Positions 1 through 11,961 of a stretch of 64,000 nucleotides of DNA are shown here, piece by piece (position 1 is the first letter of the stretch; each line of letters begins with the position of its first letter). The stretch covers positions 29,137,522 to 29,201,521 of the forward strand of contig NW_022881603.1 of assembly GCF_003369915.1 (NCBI RefSeq), written 5' to 3'. The stretch comes from Drosophila miranda (Eukaryota; Arthropoda; Insecta; Diptera; Drosophilidae). Position numbers and translations under genes: made by a program. Under the pieces are notes generated by a model. The model saw only the letters and a list, made by a program, of their open reading frames with translations. It had not been told where the DNA came from and made no database searches.

Positions 1-39
1 CCAGAGGAAGACAATGCACTCTACGAGGAAAAGTATCTA

Positions 40-385
40 TTGGCACATGCAATGATTTTGGAGAAAAAGGGGTTAGTACAACCAACTACAACTGCAACGA
101 TCAAAGGGGATGGCATCAGAGAGCTTCATCTAAACAACGACGCAGTACTCAGCCTGCTACAACAGCAACAACAGCTATTTGAACAGTTAGCTGCAAACCA
201 GAACACGACGAACATGTCTATGCGTGCTGCTGGAGAGAGCGAAAGCGTCGAGTTTAGAGGCGCGGTAAATTCGAATTCTGCAGTTGGTGCGGTCACACTA
301 ATACAGAGCGAATTGCCAAAAATTCAAATCAAACGGTTCGCTGGCAGCTACACAGAGTGGCCAGCATTTCAGGATTTCAGGCGAT
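40..385 (+). pseudogene. BEL_A Gag remnant (DUF1759-like)
   Basis: The frame contains a Gln-rich stretch and then the BEL Gag signature around residues 92-110 (LPKIQIKRFAGSYTEWPAF, the conserved start of the DUF1759 domain). The Gag frame stops at 414. The protease frame takes over at about 380-385, so most of Gag, including its zinc knuckles, has been deleted. The true start of Gag lies upstream, and the Met at 40 need not be the initiator. Confidence 0.7.
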
Positions 386-3300
386 TGTTAAAAACGCAAA
401 TGGGGACTACATAACATGTCGCCTCTTATTGGATACTGGCTCAGAACTCTTGTATATATCGGAACGTTGCATTCACGCTCTTGGATTGGCACGGTCACAG
501 TCACGCATCCTTGTTTCGGGAATATCTTCAGTAAAAGCCGACAGCACAAGGGGATTCAGCACACTTCACATCAAGTCCCGAATTTCTGAGGATTATTTGA
601 CTGTAAACGCCCATGTACTTGGCAGAATCACTTCATCAATGGGAAGGCAAAACATTGATGCATCGGCACTCGATGTGTTTAGTGATCTTCAATTGGCTGA
701 CCCACACTTCTGCACAAACGCACCAATTGACATACTATTGGGTAGCGAACACGTATGGTCTACATTTACAGGAAGGAAGATGTATGACAGCAAGGGCAAT
801 CTTATCGCCATTTCATCAATTTTTGGATGGGTTATTACGGCACTCATGACACCCCAAGCAAGCAACGCATTTTCACTAACAACAACATTGGATATAGATG
901 CTTCGCTCCAGAAGTTTTGGGAGCTGGAGAACGTCGACTGCACGACCAAACTTGAACCCGAAGATGAACAGGTCGAGAAACACTTTCTCACCACACACAC
1001 TCGCGATGCAAATGGGAAGTATATCGTGGAGCTTCCATTCCACACCACACACCCGGAATTTGGAGATACTCTACAAGGAGCTCTACAGCGTTTCAAAATG
1101 GTTGAACGTCGCTTGCAACAGAATGAGCAGCTACGAGTACAATACATACATTTCATGCGAGAATATCAGACTTTGGGACACATGCGACAACTGCCAACGG
1201 AAGAAATCACCTCTGGGCAACATTTCTACATGCCACACCACCCTGTGTTGGGTCGAAAACTCCGAGTAGTTTTCGACGGGTCATTCCGCGACGCCAATGG
1301 TAAGACTTTGAACGACACTCTCTTTACAGGGCCGAGCATTCAACGCGATCTGTTTGCTGTGTGCCTGCGCTTCAGAATGTACAAATTCGTATTCTCAGCG
1401 GATATTGTGAAAATGTTCCGCCAAATATGGGTCTGCAATAAGCATCGAGATTTTCAGAGAATCGTTTGGAGGGAAGGTCCAACCGATCCAATCAAACACT
1501 TTCAACTATGTACCGTCACCTACGGAACTTCATGTGCGCCATTCCTAGCGGTTTGGGTGTTGCAACAACTGGCTTCGGATCATCATCATGAATTTCCGAA
1601 TGCTGCAAAAATCCTACTATCCTCCAAACAGTGAGGATGAGCTACTGCGGAACCGGAACGAACTTATACAACTAATGTCCTGCGCCAATCTAGAGCTCGG
1701 GAAATGGGTATCCAATACCAAAGGCATAGCAGAGGAGGATACCGACGCCTACACACAACCAACTCAATGGTCACCAGTAAAGGTTCTGGGACTCTACTGG
1801 CATCCTGGAAAGGACACGCTAACATACAATGTGGGTCTATCTGCAAATCCTAACTGCACAAAAAGACAAGTCTTGTCCGATGTTTCACGGATATTCGACC
1901 CACTTGGACTCTTGGCACCCGTCGTGGTTCAGTTCAAGATTCTTTTTCAGCGACTATGGTTACTCAATCTGGATTGGGATGATCCACTTCCAACAAAACT
2001 GGCGGACAATTGGCTGAAGTGGCGCGCTGACCTCGACACATTGCAGCAGTTTCAACTACCACGTTTGGTTGTCAACTACGCAGACAACATCGAGTTGCAC
2101 GGATTCTCCGATGCTTCTATCAAGGCATACGCGGCTGTAGTTTACAGCAGAGTAATACACGACGACGGCTCTGTGTCCGTATTTTTAGTGGCTGCAAAGA
2201 CAAGGGTGGCTCCACTCAAGCAGAAATCCTTGCCACGCCTGGAGCTTTGCGGAGCACTTCTTCTGAGCCAACTCATACGATCAATTAAGGCTGGATTACG
2301 ACACAAAGATACAACTGTATTTGCATGGTGCGACTCTACAATTGTATTATCGTGGTTATCATATACACCAGCCCAGCTGAAGACGTTTTTTGGGGATCGA
2401 ACCTCGGAAATTCTGGATTCCATTCCATGCCATGCTTGGCGTCATGTGGACTCCAAAACAAACCCAGCTGACTGTGCGTCCAGAGGCCTCATGGCTGCCG
2501 ATCTCATCGACTTTCGGCTGTGGTGGACTGGTCCTTCATGGCTACGTGACAACGATCAATTCTTGGTAAAGTTGAACAACTCAAAGTTTTACGTTACTCT
2601 TTCAGAAACTGGCATACAAAACGAAGTCAAAACCAATTGTTTGTCTACATTGGCCGAATCACAATTGGATAATCCGCTGGAAGAACTAATAGCCCGAGTC
2701 TCCTCCTGGTGGAAGCTGGTGCACACTATTGGCTATGTCCTTCGCTTCATCCAACGCACAAAACATCCATCTCGGGACAGGAGCTCCCAATCTCTAACAT
2801 TTCATGAGATACGGACTGCACGGATTCTGTGTTTGCGTTACGCGCAAACCTGCTTTCAAGATGACTACCAATTGCTACTTGCCAAGAAGCCATTACGGAG
2901 CCGATCGCAGCTTCTGAAACTGTCACCAATCATTGACAAAGACAATCTACTCAGGGTCGGCGGACGATTGCATCACTCTCAATTGCCAGAAGAGGCGAAA
3001 CATCCAGTTTTGCTGCCAAAGACTCATTGCATCACGAAACTGATCTTGGAACACGAGCACCGGGTCAACCTCCACCCTGGTGTTTCTGCACTCTTCGTAA
3101 TTGTTCGGCAAAGGTTCTGGATATTTGGCGCACGTAACCTCGTACGCAAAATCACGCACGAATGTTTGGCATGCTTTCGACAAAGACAGCATACATCACA
3201 GCAATGAATGGCTGATCTACCCAGCATTCGTATCACACAAGCACTGCCATTTGTCAACACCGGTTGCGACTATGCTGGGCCAATCCTTCTCAAGGATGGC

Positions 3301-3972
3301 AAGGTTCGCAAACCACGTATAAGCAAGGGCTATATATGCCTATTCGTTTGCCTGGTCACATCGGCAATACATTTGGAACTTGCCACGGATCTCACCACTG
3401 AAACGTTCCTGGCTGCACTGCGGCGCTTCATATCTCTACGTGGCAAGTGTGCCAAAATCTACAGTGACAAAGGCACAAATTTCATCGGCGCGAAACTTGC
3501 GCAAGTCAGCGCAGTGGTCAACTCACGTCCTCTATGCTACACACCGGATACTGAGGTCAACTATTTATCGCCGGCTCACTTCTTAATTGGACGACCATTC
3601 ACCACTATACCGGAGGCTGACTTGGGTCACATTACTGTGGCTCGATTGGGGTACTGGCAGAGTATCCAGTCCATGTACCAAGGCTTCTGGAAACAATGGC
3701 ATCAGGAGTACCTGACCACTCTTCAACAGCGTCCAAAGTGGACCACGCCAAACCCGAATATCTCGATCGGAGACGTTGTGCTTGTTAAGGAGTCCAACAG
3801 CCCACCGGCTTCATGGCACACCGCAAGAGTTATAGAAGCCTATCCAGGAAAGGACGAACTGGTTCGAGCTGTCAAGCTCAATACCGCATCTGGAGAATTA
3901 ACCCGACCAATTACTAAAATCGCGGTATTGCCCCGTTCCGAAACTTTGTTTCAGGGGGGGCCGGGATGTTGA
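357..3972 (+). pseudogene. BEL_A Pol: protease, RT, RNase H, integrase, disrupted
   Basis: The protease motif DTGSE is near 445-460. The RT fingers and palm run to about 1620 (VVFDGSFRD, then FSADIVKMFRQI). At about 1620-1632 the frame breaks (stop at 1632-1634) and resumes as EDELLRNRNELIQLM, so the segment that should hold the catalytic YVDD box is missing. RNase H follows (GFSDASIKAYAA, AWCDSTIVLSWL), then the integrase HHCC domain (about 3000-3180). An in-frame TGA stop at 3205-3207 precedes the core. Within the core the two Asp residues are visible (GCDYAGP, YSDKGTNF), but the sequence jumps at about 3498-3510 to VNSRPLC, deleting the region with the catalytic Glu. Each lesion alone would inactivate the protein. 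Confidence 0.85.
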
Positions 3973-4221
3973 GGAACGTATAACAAGTCCATCGCTAAGC
4001 GAAGAACCATCGGCAAAGGAGAACAACAATGCGACGGCATTTTCTCAGTACCAAATAGACATCGAACTGGACAAGAACAAAATAAATACAGTCCACTAAA
4101 ATCAAATCCGTCGAGCATATTATTCGCGAACAATTATGCTATGGCCGAGTGCTCAGCAAAGTAAAAACAAACTGCAGCCTCCTGCTCCTCTGTTTTTGAG
4201 GACTTTCTACCTAAAAGTATT
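3953..4221 (+). repeat. BEL_A polypurine tract and 3' LTR
   Basis: The plus-strand primer tract GGGGGGGCCGGGA is followed by TGTTGAGG at 3966. The LTR carries AATAAA-like signals around 4080 and is nearly identical to 9880-10148 in the duplicated segment. The right boundary is not fixed, because the 5' LTR of this element is outside the window. Confidence 0.6.
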
Positions 4222-5280
4222 TTTATACCCGATACTCAAAATGAGTATTGGGGTATATTAGATTTGTGGTAAAAGTGGATGTGTGTAACGTCCAGAAGGA
4301 ATCGTTTCCGACCCCATAAAGTATATATATTCTTGATCAGCATCAATAGCCGAGTCGATTGAGCCATGTCTGTCTGTCCGTCTGTCCGTCTGTCCGTCCG
4401 TCCGTCTGTCCGTCTGTCCGTCCTTATTAGCGCCTAGTGCTCAAAGACTATAAGAGCTAGAGCAACGATGTTTTGGATCCAGACTTCTGTGATATCACTG
4501 CTACAAAAATATTTCAAAACTTCGCCCCCACAAAGGACGAAAATCTGTGGCATCCACAATTTTAAAGATACGAGAAAACCAAAAACGCAGAATCGTAGAG
4601 AATGACCATATCTTTTAGACTGCAGAATTTGAATAATCGTATTATTATTATAGCCAGCATCAAGAAAACAATTTAATTTTTTCTCGCCCTGTCTCTCTCT
4701 AACACACACGTAGCATAGCCGGCTTTGCTTAGAGTAAAACATTAGCGCCTAGATCTCAGAGACTATAAAAGCTAGAGCAACCAAATTTGGTATCCACACT
4801 CCTAATATATCGGACCGAGACGAGTTTGTTTCAAAATTTCGCCACACCCCCTTCCGCCCCCGCAAAGGATGAAAATCTGGGGATATTCACAAATCTCAGA
4901 GACTATTAAGGCTAGAGTAACCAAATTTGGTATCCGTATTCCTGTTAGATCTCACTTTAAAACGTATATCTCAAAATTTCGCCCCACGCCCTTCCGCCCC
5001 CACAAAGGACGAAAATCTGTTGCATCCACAATATTGAGGATACGAGAAAACTAAAAACGCAGAATCATAGATAATGATCATATCTATCAGATTGCTGAAT
5101 CTGGATCAGATCAGATCATTTTTATAGCCAAAAGGAACAAATCAATTTGCACTGGCTACGCAGCCCCCGACGTCACGCTCAGACTGATTTTCTGTCTCTC
5201 TCGCACGCACTCTTTGTCGTGTCGTTCAAATTAGCGGCGTCTGCCGGAGTGGCTCTCTCTCCTACTGACTTAGTATCGGG
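4222..5280 (+). repeat. mini-me-like repeat, left part (split by BEL_B)
   Basis: It starts at TTATACCCGATACTCAAAAT, then carries a short TA run, a conserved core (TTCTTGATCAGCATCAATAG near 4330) and a GTCY microsatellite (4367-4423). These are the hallmarks of dipteran mini-me elements as I recall them. Downstream are three degenerate copies of a unit of about 140-310 bp marked by GACTATAAGAGCTAGAGCAAC (4447, 4759, 4901). The right end resumes after BEL_B at 12724. No coding capacity is seen. Confidence 0.65.
5276..5280 (+). other. target-site duplication of BEL_B, left copy (TCGGG)
   Basis: TCGGG directly precedes the 5' LTR here and directly follows the 3' LTR at 12724-12728. Removing the insert restores GTATCGGGTATAAC. 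The rearranged copy at 61690-61880 (inverse strand) has the empty site as GTATTGGGTATAAC, which supports the boundary. Confidence 0.85.
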
Positions 5281-5609
5281 TGTTCAGGCCAGCCGTAAAC
5301 AATTTCCGCGCACTGTGCCAACTCCGTGCGCCCCGGTCCCAACTCGCTCTCGCGCGCTCGGAGGGTCGCTCGGATCCACAATCCACGATCCACACGGCGC
5401 TCACGGCAGAAAAAGCACCATAAGGCATAGAGTTAAGCAGTTACGATTTCACCCCCGCTTCAGACGGCCGATCTACCGCGCGACCGTCCAACCAAATACA
5501 CACACGTAATTATATATATACCACTAAACATAACGGTTTTCATTTCTTATGACGGCTACAGCAATTGCGTTGTGGGAGAGTTGAGCTTCGATCCGCCCCA
5601 CTACAAACA
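5281..5609 (+). repeat. BEL_B 5' LTR (329 bp)
   Basis: It begins TGTTCAGGCC and ends CTACAAACA (TG...CA). It is followed by TTGGTCCTTCGAGCC, the kind of sequence found immediately after BEL LTRs. Matching LTRs are at 11200-11528 (tandem duplicate) and 12574-12723 (true 3' LTR, shortened by 179 bp). Confidence 0.85.
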
Positions 5610-6642
5610 TTGGTCCTTCGAGCCGGATCTTCGCCTTCCCCATAAGGAGATAAGTTCAAGATAAGTACTCTTCGATTGTGCCTAACAACAGTGCAGTGAT
5701 TTTGTGCGAGTTTTCCATCCCAGTCCGAGTTCCCGTGGCATATGTACATGCATGTGTATGTATTTATTTCTCGCTCTAGCTCCAAATTAAACCATACTTC
5801 GTTCTGCCAACGGTTGTGGCTTCCTACTTCTCCAAAGGTTTAATTTGATCCGAGCTAACTACTGCGTTCAGCTTCCGATCCAGTGTAAATAATATTCTTA
5901 CCTCTCCAGCTACCAGCTGAGCTTTCGTTGCTAACATACATACATACATACATACATGTATGTACACATCGCAACGCAATCCAAGCGGCTGGCAACAAAC
6001 ATAAAGGCATATTCTTGCAATTATTTTTGTGGAAATAAAATAACAAATCACTGCGCCTCCTTATTTAACTAATTATACTACCAACAAAATAACGATCCAT
6101 ACATACTGCACATACATATGTATGTATTTATCTTACATATCTATACGTACGCATTTTAAATTAGCGTATTCTTGCATAATATACATATAGTATATAAAAC
6201 GGTTATCCACCGTTTTACCCGTTGTTTGACATCTCTTCAACCCAAGCCGCGGTACATAGCACTTACAGCCATACATACACACATACAAGCAGCAGCAGCA
6301 GTGCATTCTTTTCGTTTTTCTTTTCGCTTTCGCTTTCCACCGTTTGCCTGCGTTGTAGTTGTTGGGAGAATATTTTTCGGTGCCGCGCTTGACTGTAACG
6401 GAACGCCAAGTGACGCGCTACCCTGCATTTCGAGAGTATATTGTTTTCAACCGTAGTTCAATCGTAGTATTTATATCTATATATTCCGGCCACGGTGTAC
6501 TATTTCCATAATTTAAATACTCGCAATAAATTCCACCAAAACCACATATCCACGGTTCGTAGTTCTGAAATTCCACGTCGCCTTTTCCGCTCACCTACCT
6601 CTGCGACTCTCCTACGCGTTATCGCAGATCCATCAGCAAAAC
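5610..6642 (+). other. BEL_B untranslated leader
   Basis: This is a 1-kb non-coding stretch between the 5' LTR and the Gag start. It contains ACAT/ATAC microsatellite runs (about 5936-5960 and 6110-6125). No convincing open frame is present. Its first 365 bp reappear at 11529-11904 in the duplicated segment. Confidence 0.6.
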
Positions 6643-8401
6643 ATGCCCACTGTTGAGAAGAAATCTCGCAAGAAGTTTAAGCGAGAGAGTTCGCTGAGTT
6701 TGACCCATCCACCCAGCTCCAACGGCTCAGCCACTACGCCCACATCTTCCCGTCCGGCCCCAGCTGAGCGAGGTCCGACCACGTCCAGGGCTCACGCACC
6801 ACATGCCTTCGAGGATTTGTTGCTCCCCTCGGGAGTCCCTCGCACGGCTCCTAGCACTATGGCCGCCAGTTCCGCACAGTCTAAGTTCGCCTTGGCCGCA
6901 AGCAGACTGACCCGCTTCGACCAGAAGCTCAGCGCTCCAGATGCTAGCACACCAACCCGCTCGCTCTCCCAAGTCCATCGAGAACAACTCCGAAGCCTGT
7001 GGGCAAAGGTGGACGCGGAGTTCGCGGCCTGTTCGGTGACGATGGCGGAAGAGGATCCAGAGGGTGTAGCTTATGTCCAAGAGATGTACGATGACTGCTA
7101 CGCGGTCTACGCGCAATGCCTGGTCGAACTGAACGATCAGCTCGAGCCCCCGACTGTCCCTCACACGCCGCAACTGGCCGTTCAAGTGCCGACTTCCGGC
7201 GGTTGCCGCCTCCCTCCATGTGACACTGAAGTTTTCAGTGGGGACTACCAGCAGTGGCCCACGTTCCGAGACCTGTTCACCGCCATCTACATAGAAAACA
7301 CAAGGTTGGCTCCAGTGGAAAAACTGTTCCACCTCAACAAAAAGACCAGCGGTGAAGCCCACGACATAGTGGCACAGGCTCCACTTACGAACGAGGGTTT
7401 CGCGTCCGCATGGAACGCCCTCCGTGAGCGTTTCCAAAACAAGAGGCTGATACTCAAGGCCCAGCTGAAGATCCTTTTCAGTCTGCCCCAAATACGTACC
7501 GAGTCAGCAGCAGCGCTAAAAGAGCTCCAGAGGGCCGTCCACAAGTGCCTCACGACACTCACCCATTCCGAGGTCTCCACAGACAGCGTTTTCGCTGACT
7601 GAGTTTTAGTGTACCTCATTTCCGCTAAGCTGCCAAAGACGACCTTAGAGCTTTGGGAGCAATCCGTGACGCACAAGTCCGAAATTCCCACCTGGCACGA
7701 CATGGACAAGTTCCCGGCGGAGCGGTACCTGACTCTCGAAGTGACCGAGGACGACCATCCAGGCATGGAGACTCAGGCCCACTCCAGGGCGAGCATACGC
7801 ACTGCAGACAATTCGAGAAGCAATCCGTTTCGGTCTCAAGGAAGTCCTTATCCTAGGAGTGCCCACTCGTTCGAGACCACAGTGAATCAAACGAGGAGCA
7901 CGTGTGATCTCTGCTCCAAAGAGTATCATCCAATCCGGTTATGCCCTTACTTCCTTCAAATGCCCGCTGGCGCTCGCTCCGACTACATTAAGCAAAAGCA
8001 GCTTTGTTTGAACTGCTTTGCAAGGGGCCACCAGATACGAGCATGCCAAAGCGCCCACAATTGCATAATTTGTGGAGACCGGCACCATACGCTTCTGCAC
8101 CGTAGCAATCCAGCAAACTCCAGCGAGGCGATTTCCACAACGGCACAAAATTCCTCAGCGTGGCCCGAGCTACATCTACGAGTACCAAGCGTACAAAATC
8201 CAAGTTCATCCGAAGCCCAGCCAAACGTTCAGTCATATTTCGCCTCCGGCACGAGTGCTGTCCTCCTAGGCACGGCCATCGTTAATATTTGCCACCTGGG
8301 AAAAACTTTCCACGCCCGCGCTCTGATCGACTCTGGCTCAGAGGCGACGTTCATTACAGAACGTCTTGTGGACATGATCAAATTGCCATTCCAACGCACA
8401 G
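6643..8401 (+). pseudogene. BEL_B Gag-protease, one nonsense codon and a frameshift
   Basis: Met 6643 is the first Met of a long frame. A Ser/Thr/Pro-rich N terminus is followed by a DUF1759-type Gag domain (LPPCDTEVFSGDYQQWPTFR, about residues 190-210). TGA at 7600-7602 interrupts an otherwise continuous frame, where a Trp codon (one base different) would fit. The frame continues through BEL zinc knuckles (CDLCSKEYH, CLNCFARGHQIRAC, CIICGDRHHTLLH at about 7905-8105) and a protease-like segment with DSGSEATFI (about 8330-8355). It leaves frame at about 8398-8402 and stops at 8418. The downstream frame resumes in the next entry. Confidence 0.8.
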
Positions 8402-9106
8402 GTCTCCGGCCTAAATAATGCCGTATCCGCTCAGTCAAAGAAGCTCTGCAGTTTTTCCATCCGTTCTCCGACTAAGCCGGGCTTACAACTAAATGCCACA
8501 GCCTACGTTATTCCGGAATTGGCCGCGAATATTCCATCGCATCCGATCTCGCAAGGGTTCTTGAGAGACCTGCCGAACCTCTCATGGGCGGATCCGACCT
8601 TCTATGAGAGTTCACAAATAGATATCCTGATTGGAGCGGATATCCTTCCGTCCATTCAGTTAAGTGGCTCACTGACCAACATCTGTGGCTCTCTCCTCGG
8701 GCAGGAGACCATTTTCGGCTGGGTACTCACAGGTCCAGTGCCTCAGGTGATGAATCAAATCTCATCGTTCTCGAGTCAAATTTCCAGACGACCTATCACA
8801 CTGGTAGAAGACTCGGGGTCTTTTTATGACAGCAATTTCCTTCCAGCTCCCTCCGCAGAAGTACTCGAACGGTCTCCTGACCGACGGAAATATTTCCAAA
8901 ATATGCACTGTATGAAAGCTCTACGCTCCGGTCCGAATTCAAGCCTGAACTCGAAGGTGAATCCGTCCTTAGATCAACATAGCCTCACCAGACTATGTAA
9001 CCGGGCGGCAATTTCCAATGTCTTAAATGTGCCTCTCACCCGTTCCAAGATCGTTACTAATGTGTCTTCGACGCCTTTATTTCAATTTAGTTCTCCGCAC
9101 CCAGAT
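8402..9106 (+). pseudogene. BEL_B protease C-terminal part joined to non-pol sequence
   Basis: From 8402 the frame reads on through the DUF1758/protease tail (IDILIGADILPSIQ, then ETIFGWVLTGPV at about 8620-8735), the usual link to RT. No RT, RNase H or integrase follows: after roughly 300 bp of unrecognised sequence the frame enters the zinc-knuckle 3' ORF. BEL_B is therefore a pol-less, non-autonomous derivative. The join must be a deletion or recombination around 8770-9040. Confidence 0.6.
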
Positions 9107-9547
9107 ATGGCCCCACGTCCCCGCGCCAACCGCACCAGGGAGAACCGACGTGCTCGGGAAATTGGCTCCTACCGTTGCCGAATCTGCCAAGGAGTCCATC
9201 CGCTACGGACCTACCACCAATTTCTTCTCCTGAGCCCCGAAGAGAAACTCCGAGCTGTCCTTATCAACCAGTATTGCGGGAACTGCCTGGCTCACCAACA
9301 CTCCGGCAAAAACAACCACACGCTACTCCACGTACCCACGTCTCGTCGTCCGGCCCGCTCAGCCTCGGGAGCATCGTCGCCATCTAAATCGAACCATGCA
9401 AAACGCCGCCCTCGTCGTCCAGCCCGCTCAGCCGCGACTGCACCGTCGCCATCTACATCGGCTCACGACGAACGACACACTCGTCAACTATTTATCGCCG
9501 GCTCACTTCTTAATTGGACGACCATTCACCACTATACCGGAGGCTGA
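9107..9547 (+). pseudogene. BEL_B 3' ORF, copy 1, truncated by the duplication junction
   Basis: Starting at MAPRPRAN, it encodes a second zinc-knuckle-like domain (CRICQGVHPLR, then YCGNCLAHQHS, then HTLLH). This is diverged from the Gag knuckles of the same element. A Ser/Pro/Arg-rich tail follows, with two similar repeats (RRPARSA at about 9349 and 9417). At 9484 the sequence switches to BEL_A pol, so the last 20 codons are foreign. The complete version is at 11962-12591. Confidence 0.65.
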
Positions 9548-9899
9548 CTTGGGTCACATTACTGTGGCTCGATTGGGGTACTGGCAGAGTATCCAGTCCA
9601 TGTACCAAGGCTTCTGGAAACAATGGCATCAGGAGTACCTGACCACTCTTCAACAGCGTCCAAAGTGGACCACGTCAAACCCGAATATCTCGATCGGAGA
9701 CGTTGTGCTTGTTAAGGAGTCCAACAGCCCACCGGCTTCATGGCACACCGCAAGAGTTATAGAAGCCTATCCAGGAAAGGACGAACTGGTTCGAGCTGTC
9801 AAGCTCAATACCGCATCTGGAGAATTAACCCGACCAATTACTAAAATCGCGGTATTGCCCCGTTCCGAAACTTTGTTTCAGGGGGGGCCGGGATGTTGA
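9485..9899 (+). pseudogene. BEL_A integrase C-terminal fragment (duplicate)
   Basis: This is the same peptide as the end of BEL_A Pol (LSPAHFLIGRPFTTIPEADL onward), with one difference visible (Ser for Pro in KWTTSNPN). It is fused in an open frame to the BEL_B 3' ORF tail, but lacks integrase catalytic residues. The LTR start (9893) and flanking sequence follow to about 10148. Confidence 0.75.
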
Positions 9900-10148
9900 G
9901 GAACGTATAACAAGTCCATCGCTAAGCGAAGAACCATCGGCAAAGGAGAACAACAATGCGACGGCATTTTCTCAGTACCAAATAGACATCGAACTGGACA
10001 AGAACAAAATAAATACAGTCCACTAAAATCAAATCCGTCGAGCATATTATTCGCGAACAATTATGCTATGGCCGAGTGCTCAGCAAAGTAAAAACAAACT
10101 GCAGCCTCCTGCTCCTCTGTTTTTGAGGACTTTCTACCTAAAAGTATT

Positions 10149-11199
10149 TTTATACCCGATACTCAAAATGAGTATTGGGGTATATTAGATTTGTGGTAAA
10201 AGTGGATGTGTGTAACGTCCAGAAGGAATCGTTTCCGACCCCATAAAGTATATATATTCTTGATCAGCATCAATAGCCGAGTCGATTGAGCCATGTCTGT
10301 CTGTCCGTCTGTCCGTCTGTCCGTCCGTCCGTCTGTCCGTCCTTATTAGCGCCTAGTGCTCAAAGACTATAAGAGCTAGAGCAACGATGTTTTGGATCCA
10401 GACTTCTGTGATATCACTGCTACAAAAATATTTCAAAACTTCGCCCCCACAAAGGACGAAAATCTGTGGCATCCACAATTTTAAAGATACGAGAAAACCA
10501 AAAACGCAGAATCGTAGAGAATGACCATATCTTTTAGACTGCAGAATTTGAATAATCGTATTATTATTATAGCCAGCATCAAGAAAACAATTTAATTTTT
10601 TCTCGCCCTGTCTCTCTCTAACACACACGTAGCATATCCGGCTTTGCTTAGAGTAAAACATTAGCGCCTAGATCTCAGAGACTATAAAAGCTAGAGCAAC
10701 CAAATTTGGTATCCACACTCCTAATATATCGGACCGAGACGAGTTTGTTTCAAAATTTCGCCACACCCCCTTCCGCCCCCGCAAAGGATGAAAATCTGGG
10801 GATATTCACAAATCTCAGAGACTATTAAGGCTAGAGTAACCAAATTTGGTATCCGTATTCCTGTTAGATCTCACTTTAAAACGTATATCTCAAAATTTCG
10901 CCCCACGCCCTTCCGCCCCCACAAAGGACGAAAATCTGTTGCATCCACAATATTGAGGATACGAGAAAACTAAAAACGCAGAATCATAGATAATGATCAT
11001 ATCTATCAGATTGCTGAATCTGGATCAGATCAGATCATTTTTATAGCCAAAAGGAACAAATCAATTTGCACTGGCTACGCAGCCCCCGACGTCACGCTCA
11101 GACTGATTTTCTGTCTCTCTCGCACGCACTCTTTGTCGTGTCGTTCAAATTAGCGGCGTCTGCCGGAGTGGCTCTCTCTCCTACTGACTTAGTATCGGG
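10149..11199 (+). repeat. mini-me-like repeat, duplicate copy
   Basis: Duplicate of 4222-5280 with the same core, a GTCY run shortened by 8 bp (about 10294-10342), and the same internal repeated units. It ends with TCGGG at 11195-11199 before the LTR. No coding potential. Confidence 0.65.
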
Positions 11200-11528
11200 T
11201 GTTCAGGCCAGCCGTAAACAATTTCCGCGCACTGTGCCAACTCCGTGCGCCCCGGTCCCAACTCGCTCTCGCGCGCTCGGAGGGTCGCTCGGATCCACAA
11301 TCCACGATCCACACGGCGCTCACGGCAGAAAAAGCACCATAAGGCATAGAGTTAAGCAGTTACGATTTCACCCCCGCTTCAGACGGCCGATCTACCGCGC
11401 GACCGTCCAACCAAATACACACACATAATTATATATATACCACTAAACATAACGGTTTTCATTTCTTATGACGGCTACAGCAATTGCGTTGTGGGAGAGT
11501 TGAGCTTCGATCCGCCCCACTACAAACA
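11200..11528 (+). repeat. BEL_B LTR, duplicate copy
   Basis: Duplicate of 5281-5609 produced by the local tandem duplication and not by transposition: it retains the same flank on the left, and the leader (to 11904) on the right. One base differs in the CACACGTAAT/CACACATAAT stretch. Confidence 0.8.
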
Positions 11529-11961
11529 TTGGTCCTTCGAGCCGGATCTTCGCCTTCCCCATAAGGAGATAAGTTCAAGATAAGTACTCTTCGATTGTGC
11601 CTAACAACAGTGCAGTGATTTTGTGCGAGTTTTCCATCCCAGTCCGAGTTCCCGTGGCATATGTACATGCATGTGTATGTATTTATTTCTCGCTCTAGCT
11701 CCAAATTAAACCATACTTCGTTCTGCCAACGGTTGTGGCTTCCTACTTCTCCAAAGGTTTAATTTGATCCGAGCTAACTACTGCGTTCAGCTTCCGATCC
11801 AGTGTAAATAATATTCTTACCTCTCCAGCTACCAGCTGAGCTTTCGTTGCTAACATACATACATACATACATACATGTATGTACACATCGCAACGCAATC
11901 CAAGATCGTTACTAATGTGTCTTCGACGCCTTTATTTCAATTTAGTTCTCCGCACCCAGAT

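Larger units (their letters stand above)
1..4221 (+). mobile_element. BEL/Pao LTR retrotransposon BEL_A, defective, 5' end outside window
   Basis: The order is Gag remnant, aspartic protease, reverse transcriptase, RNase H and integrase, which is the BEL/Pao Gag-Pol order. A G-rich polypurine tract (3953-3965) is followed by TGTTGAGG, taken as the start of the 3' LTR at 3966. The Pol stop codon (3970-3972) lies inside that LTR, as is common in BEL elements. The right LTR end is uncertain and is placed where the mini-me-like repeat begins near 4222. Three internal deletions and an in-frame stop make the element unable to encode its enzymes. A second copy of its last 0.66 kb lies at 9485-10148. 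Confidence 0.85.

Noticed and set aside
4367..4423. Regular GTCTGTCC repeats considered as a CRISPR-like or satellite array
   Set aside because: A simple GTCY microsatellite inside a mini-me-like repeat; no spacers.
5147..5509. 120-codon frame across the mini-me-like end and BEL_B LTR (also 11066-11428)
   Set aside because: It crosses the transposon boundary at 5281, so it cannot be an original gene.
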